The position numbers and the translations under genes are program-made. This document shows, piece after piece, positions 8,356 through 16,735 of a DNA stretch of 64,000 bases. The notes below the pieces were generated by a model. It worked only from the letters and a program-made list of their open reading frames with translations, was not told the DNA's origin and did no database searches. Every line of letters begins with the position of its first letter. Within the stretch, counting starts at the first letter, position 1. Source of the stretch: Sphingobium algorifonticola (GTDB lineage Bacteria > Pseudomonadota > Alphaproteobacteria > Sphingomonadales > Sphingomonadaceae). The stretch covers positions 558,001 through 622,000 of the forward strand of contig NZ_RZUL01000001.1 in the NCBI RefSeq assembly GCF_004005485.1. The letters run 5' to 3'.

Positions 8356-9352
8356 CCATCTCGCCGGTCAGAAATGCGTCGATGTCCTGCTGGCTGAACA
8401 GGCTGGCATCGCCCGGCAACGAATGCTTGAGCGCGGTCAGCGCAAGACCGCTGCGCGCGGCAGCTTCGATATCGCCATTGCTGCTGACCAGCCCGTGGAG
8501 CGTACCGGCCGCAAAGGCATCGCCGCCGCCGATGCGATCGACAATGCCGGATACGAGCACTTCGGGCGTCTGCGCCGCGCCGCTGCGGCTGTCGACCCGC
8601 GCAGCGATGCGGTGGCTGTCGGCATCCACGACATGGCGCGCGGTCGATGCGATCAGCTTGAGTTGCGGAAAAGCCTGGAATGCGGCCTCAGCCGCCTCGC
8701 GACGCCGCTCCGGTCCGTCGCCATGCAGTTCGCGGCCAAGCAGCAGCGAGATGTCGCGATGATTGCCGAACAGTATGTCCGCCATGCCGATCAATTCGGT
8801 GAGGATCGCGCGCGGATCGCTATCCCATGCCTCCCACAGGCGTGCACGGTAATTGCCGTCGAATATCAGGGTGATCCCCTTCGACCGCGCCGCCTGCGCC
8901 GCAGCCACCGCAGCGCGCGCGGAGCCTTTGCCAAGCGCCGGGGTGATGCCAGACAGATGCAGGTGCGTCACGCCGTCCAGTGCCGCATCCCAGTCGAAAT
9001 CCTCCGCCTGCGCGCGCGCGAAACTGCTGTCGGCGCGATCATAGACCACTTCGGACGCCCGAAGGCTTGCGCCGGGCGTCAGGAAATACAGGCCCATGCG
9101 GCCCGCCGCCGTGGCAACATGCGTACAGTCGACAGCTTCGCGACGCAGCAGTCCCACCGCCATGGCGCCCAGCGGATTATCCGGCACGCAGCTTATCATC
9201 CGTGTCGCATGACCCAGATTGGCCAGGCCGACCGCGACATTCGCCTCCGCCCCGCCGACGCAGATGTCCAGAGTGCGGGCCGTACGCAGCAGTTCCCGCC
9301 CCGGCGGCGAAAGCCGCGCCAGCAATTCGCCGAAAAACGCAAAATGCGCCAT
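8342..9352 (-). CDS. kdgK: 2-keto-3-deoxygluconate kinase, PfkB family
   Basis: 336 residues, the usual length for KdgK. The N-terminal FGELLARLSPPG and CVGGAEANVAVGLANLG form the substrate-binding part of ribokinase-like sugar kinases. The C-terminal RIGGGDAFAAG is the PfkB signature with the catalytic aspartate at about D278. It phosphorylates 2-keto-3-deoxygluconate, the end product of KduI and KduD, to KDPG, which then goes to an aldolase not in this window. It lies 18 bp after kduD and its end overlaps the esterase gene. Family membership is certain; substrate is assigned from motif style and operon. Confidence 0.92.
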   Translation of the reverse strand: MAHFAFFGELLARLSPPGRELLRTARTLDICVGGAEANVAVGLANLGHATRMISCVPDNPLGAMAVGLLRREAVDCTHVATAAGRMGLYFLTPGASLRASEVVYDRADSSFARAQAEDFDWDAALDGVTHLHLSGITPALGKGSARAAVAAAQAARSKGITLIFDGNYRARLWEAWDSDPRAILTELIGMADILFGNHRDISLLLGRELHGDGPERRREAAEAAFQAFPQLKLIASTARHVVDADSHRIAARVDSRSGAAQTPEVLVSGIVDRIGGGDAFAAGTLHGLVSSNGDIEAAARSGLALTALKHSLPGDASLFSQQDIDAFLTGEMDVRR

Positions 9353-9370
9353 GATCCTCCCTATCGCGCG

Positions 9371-10126
9371 CTACCGCGCCAGCCAGCCGCCGTCGACCGC
9401 CATGATATGGCCATCGACATAATCCGACGCCCCTGATGCCAGAAAAACCGCAGCGCCGCCAAGATCGGATGGCTTGCCCCAGCGCCCGGCCGGAATCCGC
9501 TCCATAATCTGCCGGTTGCGGCTTTCGTCGGCCTGCAGCGCCGCGGTGTTGTTGGTGGCGATATAGCCCGGCGCGATCGCATTCACATTGACGCCCTTGG
9601 CCGACCATTCGTTCGCGAGCAATTTGGTGAGGCCGCCGATGCCGCTTTTGGAGGCCGTGTAGCTCGGCACACGGATGCCGCCCTGAAAGGTCAGCATGGA
9701 GGCGATGTTGATGATCTTGCCGGCGCCCTGCGCTATCATGTGGCGACCCGCCGCCTGGCAGAGGAAGAAAACCGACTTGAGATTGGTATCGACGACTGCG
9801 TCCCAGTCCGCCTCGGTGAAGTCGACGCTATCGGCGCGACGGATGATACCGGCATTGTTGACGAGGATGTCGAGGCCACCCAGCTTATCGTGCGTTTCCT
9901 GCACCACACGATCGACAGGCTCTATCGAGGAAAGGTCTGCCGCGATCAGGGCGCTGCTTCGCCCCAGGGCCGCAATCTGCGCGGCGGTATCGGCCGCCGG
10001 GGTGCGCCCGGCACAGGCGACGTCGGCCCCCGCCGCCGCCAGCGCCACGGCGATTGCCTGGCCGATGCCGGTATTCGCGCCGGTGACGAGCGCAACTTTC
10101 CCCGACAGGTCGAACGGATTGTCCAT
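9371..10126 (-). CDS. kduD: 2-dehydro-3-deoxy-D-gluconate 5-dehydrogenase, SDR family
   Basis: 251 residues, a classical short-chain dehydrogenase: TGANTGIG (15-22) for NAD(P) binding, NNAG (90-93), and catalytic S143, Y156 and K160 in YTASKSG. The start MDNPFDLSGKVALVTGA and the segment PSYTASKSGIGGLTKLLANE resemble KduD/2-deoxygluconate dehydrogenases. It reduces the 2,5-diketo-3-deoxygluconate formed by KduI to 2-keto-3-deoxygluconate. It follows kduI by 12 bp and precedes kdgK by 18 bp, so the three catalytic steps are encoded in pathway order. Confidence 0.93.
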   Translation of the reverse strand: MDNPFDLSGKVALVTGANTGIGQAIAVALAAAGADVACAGRTPAADTAAQIAALGRSSALIAADLSSIEPVDRVVQETHDKLGGLDILVNNAGIIRRADSVDFTEADWDAVVDTNLKSVFFLCQAAGRHMIAQGAGKIINIASMLTFQGGIRVPSYTASKSGIGGLTKLLANEWSAKGVNVNAIAPGYIATNNTAALQADESRNRQIMERIPAGRWGKPSDLGGAAVFLASGASDYVDGHIMAVDGGWLAR

Positions 10127-10138
10127 CGCAGCGTCCCT

Positions 10139-10978
10139 TCAGGCCAGTTGGCAGATGTCGAGGACGTTCATGTCCGTATAATCCTGATTCTCGCCCGCCA
10201 TGGCCCAGATGAAGGCATAGGCCTTCGTCCCCGATCCCATGTGAACAGACCAGGGGGGCGAGATAACCGCTTCCTCATTGGCCATGACGATGTGGCGCAT
10301 GGCCTCCCCCTGTCCCATATAATGGAACACGCGGTCGGCGGGGCCATCCAGTTCGAAGTAGAAATAGATTTCGCTGCGCCGCTCATGGATGTGCGGGGGC
10401 ATGGTGTTCCACACACTGCCCGGCTTCAGCACCGTCAAACCCATCACCAGTTGAGCGCTGTCGCAGATGCCCGGAATGACGAGCTGGAAAATCGTCCGTT
10501 CGTTCGATTCCTCCAGGCTGCCGCGCTCCAGGGCATTGGCGTCGGCAATCGACAGCTTGCGAGTCGTGAACGCCTTGTGCGCGGGGCAGGACGCCAGATA
10601 GAAGCGCGCGCCTGCGCCCGAAAAGATGACATCGCGGGCACCCATGGTCACGTAGAGGCAATCCTTGTTGCCCAGCGCGAATGTCTCGCCATCGACGGTC
10701 ACCATGCCGTCTGCCGCGCCGACATTGACGATCGCCAGTTCGCGCCGTTCCAGAAAGGGATGTCCCGCTGCCGAGGCAGGCTCTGTCTGTGCCGGCAGGG
10801 CCACGGGGGCATCAGCGACAGCGACACCGCCGATCACGAAACGGTCGGCATGGGTGTAGTTGAGAACACATTGGCCATCACGGAAGAGGCCATCAATCAG
10901 ATAGCGATCCCGCAATTCCGCGTTGCTCACGCATTCCATCATGTCGGGGTGCGTCGCATAATATGTCTTGTCGAACAT
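10139..10978 (-). CDS. kduI: 5-dehydro-4-deoxy-D-glucuronate isomerase
   Basis: 279 residues from ATG at 10978 ([12 protein letters not shown]), preceded by AGAGGATC; a GTG at 11002 is an alternative start. The full bicupin KduI pattern is present, with the metal site [10 protein letters not shown] (H196, H198, E203) and a fourth ligand at H246 in PPWSVHMG, in the same positions as in the E. coli enzyme. It isomerises 4-deoxy-L-threo-5-hexosulose uronate, the open form of unsaturated galacturonate, to 2,5-diketo-3-deoxygluconate. It is the first gene of kduI-kduD-kdgK-esterase, with a GACACCGGTGTC operator about 55 bp upstream. Confidence 0.94.
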   Translation of the reverse strand: MFDKTYYATHPDMMECVSNAELRDRYLIDGLFRDGQCVLNYTHADRFVIGGVAVADAPVALPAQTEPASAAGHPFLERRELAIVNVGAADGMVTVDGETFALGNKDCLYVTMGARDVIFSGAGARFYLASCPAHKAFTTRKLSIADANALERGSLEESNERTIFQLVIPGICDSAQLVMGLTVLKPGSVWNTMPPHIHERRSEIYFYFELDGPADRVFHYMGQGEAMRHIVMANEEAVISPPWSVHMGSGTKAYAFIWAMAGENQDYTDMNVLDICQLA

Positions 10979-11032
10979 GGCCGTTTCGATCCTCTGCCTC
11001 ACCGGACCGGCGCAACGCCCTGGCGGACATCA

Positions 11033-11044
11033 GACACCGGTGTC
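11033..11044. promoter_or_regulatory. Second GACACCGGTGTC palindrome, upstream of kduI
   Basis: A perfect 12-bp palindrome in the 88-bp gap between the LacI-family gene (stop at 11067) and kduI (start at 10978). It is identical to the site at 4867-4878. Its position fits an operator close to the promoter of the kduI operon. Confidence 0.72.
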
Positions 11045-11066
11045 ACCAAAAATGTTCCGTCTGCTA

Positions 11067-12119
11067 TCAGGCAATCGGCAGCGGCGCAACCGATCCACGG
11101 CGAATCAATGTCGAACTGAAGGTAGACGGTTCATTGACGGCGCTGCCTTCGCCGATCGCGGTGCCGATCAGCTTGAGCGCCGCGGCGCGGCCCATCGCCA
11201 CGATCGGCCAGCGCACGGTCGTCAGCGGCGGCCAGACGCGGGTCGTAAGCGGCGTGTCGTCAAAGCCGATGATCGAAAGCTCGTCGGGCACTTCTATGCC
11301 CCGGAGCCGCGCGGCATAGAGCACGCCCGCCGCCATTTCATCATTCGCGGCAAAGATCGCAGTTGGGCGCGGAGACAGATCGAGCAGGCTTTCGCACGCG
11401 GAAATGCCCGATTCGAAAGTATATTGCCCGTCGGCGACCAGGCTGCGCGGCAGCGAGATGCCCGCTTCGCTCAATGCCAGCTCAAACCCGTCGCGCCGCT
11501 CCTTCGCCGAACGAAAGCCATGCGGCCCGGCGATCAGACCAATCCGCCGGTGGCCCTGCGCGATCAGATAGCGCACCGCATCGGCCACCGCATCGCGATC
11601 GTTGGACACGACCATATGTTCAGGATCGTCCAGCACGGCAGACCCCATGCGAACATAACGGCAGCCCTCTTCGTCGCACAGCCGCGCCAACGTGTCATTT
11701 TCCGAAATCGGCGGCAGAAGGATGACGCCGTAAAGCCGCTGGCGGGTTATGAAGCCGCGGATATCGTCCATCACCCGTGCCGAGCCACGATCGACCGGAC
11801 GGACGACCAGCTCGAATTCGGTCCCATGCAGCGCCTCCAATATACCGCGCTGCATGCTCAGGATCATCTGCTGGTTGGGATTGTCGTAAATCAGCCCGAT
11901 CAGGAAATTGCGGCCAAGCGCCAGCGCACGCGCCTGCGGATTGGGGACATAGCCGGTGTCCGCAATGATCTGCTCGACCTTCTCCCGCGTCTGCGCATTC
12001 AGCAGCGGCGAACGGTTGATGACCCGGCTCACGGTCTTTTTCGATACGCCCGCCATGCGCGCGATGTCATTGATCGTAAGTTTGGCGTTCAGCCCCTCGT
12101 CCTGCGCTTGTTTGGCCAT
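11067..12119 (-). CDS. LacI-family transcriptional regulator, likely repressor of the pectin regulon
   Basis: 350 residues from MAKQAQDEGLNAKL, with AAGGACGG placed 4 bp upstream; the longer frame to 12422 is dismissed because it crosses the operator region. The DNA-binding domain is LTINDIARMAGVSKKTVSRV (about 14-33), the standard LacI helix-turn-helix, followed by the hinge and a periplasmic-binding-protein-like domain (NFLIGLIYDNPNQ, RIGLIAGPHGF, SIIGFDDTPLTT). The three palindromes around it suggest it binds TGACACCGGTGTCA-like sites and controls pectate lyase, TBDR, the kdu operon and the transporter unit. The ligand is probably a uronate intermediate such as KDG (inference). It is a functional counterpart of KdgR, though enterobacterial KdgR belongs to the IclR family. 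Confidence 0.9.
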   Translation of the reverse strand: MAKQAQDEGLNAKLTINDIARMAGVSKKTVSRVINRSPLLNAQTREKVEQIIADTGYVPNPQARALALGRNFLIGLIYDNPNQQMILSMQRGILEALHGTEFELVVRPVDRGSARVMDDIRGFITRQRLYGVILLPPISENDTLARLCDEEGCRYVRMGSAVLDDPEHMVVSNDRDAVADAVRYLIAQGHRRIGLIAGPHGFRSAKERRDGFELALSEAGISLPRSLVADGQYTFESGISACESLLDLSPRPTAIFAANDEMAAGVLYAARLRGIEVPDELSIIGFDDTPLTTRVWPPLTTVRWPIVAMGRAAALKLIGTAIGEGSAVNEPSTFSSTLIRRGSVAPLPIA

Positions 12120-12184
12120 TCCGTCCTTATAGCGCCGGGATCGGAACGTGCCAGCACAACCCGGTGCCCTTGTCGTCTTGCAAT

Positions 12185-12198
12185 TGACACCGGTTTCC
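12185..12198. promoter_or_regulatory. Decayed copy of the pectin operator (TGACACCGGTTTCC)
   Basis: The left half TGACACCGG is intact and the right half is degenerate. It lies between the divergent LacI-family gene (start 12119) and the hydratase-like gene (start 12276), 66-78 bp from each, so it could allow autoregulation and control of the transporter unit. Confidence 0.55.
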
Positions 12199-12275
12199 CT
12201 TATCGGTCCTTGGGAGGGGCGGATATGCATCGCAAACGATGCCGCTGACGGAAAAGAAGCATCGAAAGGGTTACA

Positions 12276-13094
12276 GTGACGTCCGCGGATCACCCAGCAC
12301 ATGAGGCACCGGTGGCAATCGCCCGCCAGTTTCTGGAGGCGCGCCAGGCAGCCCGCGGTCTTGCGGCCTATCCCGGTGCGCTGCCCGCGACACTCGCCCA
12401 GGCCTATGCGATTCAGGACCATGCCATTGCCGCGCAGGAGAAAGCCGTAGCGGGGTGGAAGGTCGGACGTATCCTGCCACCCGACAGCGCGTCATGGGGT
12501 GCAGAGCGGCTTGCCGGGCCGATCCTGGCCGACACCATCGTCGAGGCTACAGCAGGTGCACCTGGCCTGATCTTCGCCGATGGCTTCGGCGCCGCCGAAG
12601 CGGAGTTTCTGCTGCGGATCGGTGCACCGCCGGAACGGGACAAGATGCATTTCTCGCTCGCCGAAAGCTGGGCATTGGTGGATGCGGTCCATATCGGGAT
12701 CGAAATCGCGAGTTCGCCCTTTCCGGGCATCAACAGCCACGGCCCGGCAGTAACCATTTCGGATTTCGGCAACAACAACGGGCTGCTGATCGGCCCCGCC
12801 ATCGCCGATTTCGCCCATGCCGACCTGACCGGCCAGACCGTCAGCCTGTCGATCGACGGCGCCGTTGTCGGCACCGGGCAGGCGGCCGCCTTCCCGGACG
12901 GGATCGTCGGCGCGCTGCGCTTCCTGCTCGAAAATCTGGCGCAGCGGGCTATCCGTCTGCCAGCGGGAACATGGGTTTCCAGCGGCGCGATAACCGGCGT
13001 ACATCCGGTGCGCGTCGGCCAGCATGTGACGGCGGATTTCGGTCCGTTCGGCCGTGTTGGCTGCGTGATAGAGGCCCAATCGCCCGCACGATAA
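12276..13094 (+). CDS. 2-keto-4-pentenoate-hydratase-like enzyme (FAH superfamily) in pectin locus
   Basis: 272 residues from a GTG start with GAAAGGG behind it. The protein follows the MhpD/oxopent-4-enoate hydratase pattern: AYAIQDHAIAAQ near 43, GWKVGR near 60, and the divalent-metal triad as E108 and E110 (AEAEF) plus E143 (GIEIASS). Known members hydrate or decarboxylate 2-keto-enoates from aromatic meta-cleavage. No aromatic pathway genes are near; the gene is divergent from the pectin regulator, shares its operator region, and lies 25 bp before an ExuT-like transporter. A keto-deoxy-uronate or related 2-keto acid substrate is therefore possible, but no function is established. Confidence 0.82.
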   Translation: MTSADHPAHEAPVAIARQFLEARQAARGLAAYPGALPATLAQAYAIQDHAIAAQEKAVAGWKVGRILPPDSASWGAERLAGPILADTIVEATAGAPGLIFADGFGAAEAEFLLRIGAPPERDKMHFSLAESWALVDAVHIGIEIASSPFPGINSHGPAVTISDFGNNNGLLIGPAIADFAHADLTGQTVSLSIDGAVVGTGQAAAFPDGIVGALRFLLENLAQRAIRLPAGTWVSSGAITGVHPVRVGQHVTADFGPFGRVGCVIEAQSPAR

Positions 13095-13119
13095 CGATAA
13101 ACGGAAAGAGGATCATCCC

Positions 13120-14412
13120 ATGGCGTCAGTTCCACAGCCCGTACATCAGCCTGGGCAACCACGCATCGGACGCCATCGCTGGGTGGTCGTGGCGCTGCTG
13201 TTCGCGGCGACCGCGATCAATTATGTCGACCGGCAGATGATCGGTGTGCTGAAGCCGACATTGTCGGCCGAGCTGCAATGGTCCGAAACCGACTATGCGA
13301 ATATCGTCTTCTGGTTTCAGGCGGCCTATGCGGTCGGTTATCTGGGCTTTGGCCGCGTCGTCGATCTGATCGGGGCGCGGATGGGCTATGCCGTTGCGGT
13401 CACCGTCTGGACGATCGCCCATGTCGCACATGGCGGCGTCTACAGCGTCACGCAGTTCGCCATCGCGCGCTTTGGTCTGGGCATCGGCGAATCGGGCAAT
13501 TTTCCGGCCGGCATCAAGGCCGTGACCGAATGGTTTCCACAGAAGGAACGCGCCTTCGCCATCGGCCTGTTCAATGCGGGCGCGAATGTCGGCGCCATCG
13601 TCACGCCTCTGCTCGTGCCATGGATCACCCTCGCTTACGGATGGCGTATGGCGTTCATCGTCACCGGCATCTTCGGGGTGTTGTGGCTGATCGCCTGGCT
13701 CGTCTTTTATCGCAGCCCCGCCGATCACCGGAAAGTAACGCAGGCCGAGCTTGCCTATATTCAGCAGGACGCCGCAGATCCGGTCGATCCCATCGGCTGG
13801 CGGACACTGCTGACGGTGCGCGAAACATGGGCCTATGCCATCGGCAAGTTCTGCATCGATCCGATCTGGTGGTTCTTCCTGTTCTGGCTGCCCGGCTATC
13901 TGGGTAGCCGCTACGGCCTCGATCTCGTCAGCTTCGGGCCGCCGCTCGTCGCGATCTACATACTGTCGGATTTCGGGAGCGTGATTGGCGGCTGGATGTC
14001 GAGCCGCCTCATCAGGGCAGGGCGCAGCGTCAATGTCGCGCGGAAAATCACGATGCTGGTCTGCGCGCTCGCCGTTCTACCCGTCTTCTTCGCACAGTCG
14101 ATCGACAATCTATGGGTCGCGGTGATCGTCATCGGCATTGCGACGGCAGCGCATCAGGCGTTTTCGGCCAATCTCTACACCTTGCCGTCGGATCTGTTCC
14201 CCCGCGCCGCCGTTGGTTCGGTGGTCGGCATCGGCGGCACGGTCGGCGCGATCGGCGGGATGGTCATGGCCAAATATGCCGGGTTCGTGCTCGACGGCCT
14301 GGGCAGCTATGCGCCGCTGTTCGCCGTGGCGGCCAGCGCCTATCTCGTCGCATTGCTCGCGGTCCATCTGCTCTCGCCGCGCCTCGCCAGGGTCGATCTG
14401 AGTAGCGGATGA
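13120..14412 (+). CDS. MFS transporter, ExuT/anion:cation symporter type (hexuronate uptake)
   Basis: 430 residues with about 12 hydrophobic segments. Family marks include AATAINYVDRQMIGVLKP in helix 1, FGLGIGESGNFPAGIKAV (helix 4-5 region) and WFPQKERAFAIGLFNAG, all typical of the ACS family that includes ExuT, GudP and GarP. GGAAAGAGG precedes the ATG. It most likely carries galacturonate or unsaturated mono- or digalacturonate across the inner membrane, completing the route started by the TBDR. It follows the hydratase-like gene by 25 bp and is probably co-transcribed under the operator at 12185. Confidence 0.88.
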   Translation: MASVPQPVHQPGQPRIGRHRWVVVALLFAATAINYVDRQMIGVLKPTLSAELQWSETDYANIVFWFQAAYAVGYLGFGRVVDLIGARMGYAVAVTVWTIAHVAHGGVYSVTQFAIARFGLGIGESGNFPAGIKAVTEWFPQKERAFAIGLFNAGANVGAIVTPLLVPWITLAYGWRMAFIVTGIFGVLWLIAWLVFYRSPADHRKVTQAELAYIQQDAADPVDPIGWRTLLTVRETWAYAIGKFCIDPIWWFFLFWLPGYLGSRYGLDLVSFGPPLVAIYILSDFGSVIGGWMSSRLIRAGRSVNVARKITMLVCALAVLPVFFAQSIDNLWVAVIVIGIATAAHQAFSANLYTLPSDLFPRAAVGSVVGIGGTVGAIGGMVMAKYAGFVLDGLGSYAPLFAVAASAYLVALLAVHLLSPRLARVDLSSG

Positions 14413-14477
14413 GGCGCGGCGTTATCCCCGACAGGCACAATACCGCTGCAATCGGCACAAATGCACGTCATCGGCTT

Positions 14478-14489
14478 ACAAACGATTGT
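14478..14489. promoter_or_regulatory. LacI-type operator candidate ACAAACGATTGT upstream of the halogenase
   Basis: The outer tetramers ACAA and TTGT are inverted around AACGAT-type centre, and AAACGATT fits the LacI-family core AAnCGnTT. It ends 30 bp before the halogenase start. The same core occurs twice in front of the TBDR at 18856-21396 and was not noticed elsewhere in the window. Confidence 0.5.
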
Positions 14490-14519
14490 CGCCTTTGAAA
14501 ACTCTGCCATAATCCGCCG

Positions 14520-16049
14520 ATGGAAGCAGAAAATGGGAGAGGACGCCGAATCGGCCAGGTCGTGATTCTGGGTGGCGGAACCGCCGGCTGGATGACCGCG
14601 ACGGCGCTGGCCCGGACATTGGGGCGCAGCGTGGCCATCACGCTGCTGGAGTCGGAGGAGATCGGCACAGTCGGCGTGGGCGAGGCGACGATCCCGACCA
14701 TCCACTGGTTCAACGACCTTATCGGGCTGGACGAGGCTGCGTTCGTCGCCGCGACGCAGGCGAGTTTCAAACTGGGGATCGAGTTTGTCGATTGGGCACG
14801 GCCGGGGCATCGTTATTTCCATCCGTTCGGCCAATATGGCGTCGCGTTTCCCGGCGTTCCGTTTCATCATCGCTGGCTGAAGGCGCAGCGCGACGGACTG
14901 GACCTGCCGCTCGATGCTTTCTCGCTGGCGAGCCAGTTGGCGAAGGACAACCGGTTCGCCAAGCCAGTGAGCGAGGCGCGATCAATCCTGTCGACGCTGG
15001 GCTATGCCTATCATTTCGACGCCGGACTCTATGCGCGCCATCTGCGCGGCCTCGCCGAGGCAATGGGCGTGCGGCGCGTCGAAGGAAAGCTGGGCGCGAT
15101 CGCGCAGGATCCGCAGAACGGCTTCATCACGGCGATAACGACGCAGGCCGGCGAGCGGCTGGACGGTGACTTGTTCATCGACTGCTCGGGCTTTCGCGCG
15201 CTCCTGATCGAAGGGGTCATGCAGGCGGGCTTCGAGGACTGGTCGCATTGGCTCCCCTGTGACCGGGCAGTGGCCGTGCCATGCGCCCGCGTCGCCGACA
15301 CGACGCCCTATACGCGATCGACAGCGCGCAGCGCCGGATGGCAATGGCGCATCCCGCTGCAACATCGCACCGGCAATGGCTATGTCTATGCCAGCGCGTT
15401 TTTGAGCGACGACGAGGCTGCGGCCACGCTGCTCGCGGGTCTGGACGGAGAGGCGCTGGCGGACCCGCGCTTCCTGCGTTTCACTGCCGGGCGCAGGCGG
15501 CGGGCATGGGTGAAGAATGTCGTCGCGATCGGCCTGTCCTCCGGCTTTCTGGAGCCGCTGGAATCAACCAGTATCCATCTGATCCAGTCAGGCATTGCCA
15601 AGCTGCTGACATTGTTCCCCGATGCCGACTGCGATCCGGGTCTGGCGGACCGGTTCAACCTGCTGCTCGACCGCGATATGGACAATATCAAGGATTTCCT
15701 CATTCTCCACTATCATGCGACGGCGGACAAGCCCGAGCCATTGTGGCAGCATTGCCGCGCGATGGTGCTCCCGGACACGCTGGTTGCGCGGGAAGCGCAT
15801 TATCGCGCGACCGGCCGCATCATGATCGAAACCGACGAGCTGTTTCGCGAGGCAAGCTGGCTGGCGGTGCTGAATGGACAGGGCATCCTCGCGCGAGACT
15901 ATAGCCCCATTGCCGACACGCTGGAGGCCCCCGCCAACCGGACCCAGCTTGAACAGATCGCGGCGCTCATCGCCCGCGCCGTCCCGACGCTGCCCCGGCA
16001 TGATGCCGCCATTGCGGCGCTGACAGGGGGCGGCCGCGCCGCGGCCTGA
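14520..16049 (+). CDS. Flavin-dependent tryptophan-halogenase-family protein
   Basis: 509 residues. FAD-binding GGGTAGW (18-24) at the N-terminus; a catalytic lysine as K84 in SFKLGIEF; the halogenase fingerprint WxWxIP as WQWRIP (274-279); and SSGFLEPLEST with E345, matching the PrnA/RebH glutamate near the indole site. All key residues are present, so it is probably an active FADH2-dependent halogenase or a relative with an altered reaction. Sphingomonads and Caulobacter carry many such genes beside sugar TBDRs, and their substrates are unknown. Here the gene is followed after 2 bp by a DUF6445 gene and preceded by a LacI-type site shared with the nearby TBDR. Confidence 0.9.
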   Translation: MEAENGRGRRIGQVVILGGGTAGWMTATALARTLGRSVAITLLESEEIGTVGVGEATIPTIHWFNDLIGLDEAAFVAATQASFKLGIEFVDWARPGHRYFHPFGQYGVAFPGVPFHHRWLKAQRDGLDLPLDAFSLASQLAKDNRFAKPVSEARSILSTLGYAYHFDAGLYARHLRGLAEAMGVRRVEGKLGAIAQDPQNGFITAITTQAGERLDGDLFIDCSGFRALLIEGVMQAGFEDWSHWLPCDRAVAVPCARVADTTPYTRSTARSAGWQWRIPLQHRTGNGYVYASAFLSDDEAAATLLAGLDGEALADPRFLRFTAGRRRRAWVKNVVAIGLSSGFLEPLESTSIHLIQSGIAKLLTLFPDADCDPGLADRFNLLLDRDMDNIKDFLILHYHATADKPEPLWQHCRAMVLPDTLVAREAHYRATGRIMIETDELFREASWLAVLNGQGILARDYSPIADTLEAPANRTQLEQIAALIARAVPTLPRHDAAIAALTGGGRAAA

Positions 16050-16051
16050 TC

Positions 16052-16729
16052 GTGCCGCCGCCGGACATCGTTGCCCGCAGGATCGGGCGGGAGGGACAGC
16101 CCGTCGCCATCGTCGATGGGTTGACAGAGGATCCGCATGCGTTGCGCGATGCCGCGTGCGCGGCCGCTTTCGGGCCTGCCGGTGCCCATTATCCGGGGAT
16201 ACGTGCCGATCTGCCGCCCGATTATCTGCCCGGCATCCGGGATGTCGTTGCGCTTGTCCTCGACCGTATATTCGGTCTGCGGCGGTCCGCCCGCGTGCTG
16301 GACGCGAGCTTTTCCATGGTGACGTGCAGCCCCGATGCTCTGACGGTGGAACAACGGATGCCGCATATCGACGCGACGATGCCCGGCCGCATCGCGATGG
16401 TCCATTATCTCTCGCCCGCCAATCCGGGCGGCACCGCATTCTATCGCCATTGCGCCACCGGGCTGGAAACCATCGGTCCTGATCAGGCGTCGGCCTATCT
16501 CGCGATCGTCGGGCGGGAGGTGCGCAGCAACGGACCGCCGCCCGCGCGCTACCCCGGCCCAGACGATGCACAGTTCACGCAGATCGACGCCGTTGCAGCG
16601 CAATTCAACCGGGCAATCTTCTATCGCAGCGCGCTGCTGCACAGCGGTGCAATCGACGATCGCTATCCGCTTTCCGTCGATCCCGCCACCGGACGACTGA
16701 CCGTCACCGCCTTTTTCGACGCCGACTGA
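16052..16729 (+). CDS. DUF6445 family protein, partner of the halogenase
   Basis: 225 residues from a GTG start, 2 bp after the halogenase stop, so translation is coupled. The central block QRMPHIDATMPGRIAMVHYL and GGTAFYRH are characteristic of DUF6445. The HxD in PHIDAT (about H101, D103) and the later HSGAIDD histidine recall the iron site of 2-oxoglutarate dioxygenase-type cupins, and LHSGAID fits the distal His, but enzymatic activity is unproven. Such proteins repeatedly accompany tryptophan-halogenase genes in TBDR loci, which suggests a shared modification of a compound or surface structure. It converges with the next gene, 6 bp apart. Confidence 0.82.
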   Translation: MPPPDIVARRIGREGQPVAIVDGLTEDPHALRDAACAAAFGPAGAHYPGIRADLPPDYLPGIRDVVALVLDRIFGLRRSARVLDASFSMVTCSPDALTVEQRMPHIDATMPGRIAMVHYLSPANPGGTAFYRHCATGLETIGPDQASAYLAIVGREVRSNGPPPARYPGPDDAQFTQIDAVAAQFNRAIFYRSALLHSGAIDDRYPLSVDPATGRLTVTAFFDAD

Positions 16730-16735
16730 CGTTTG

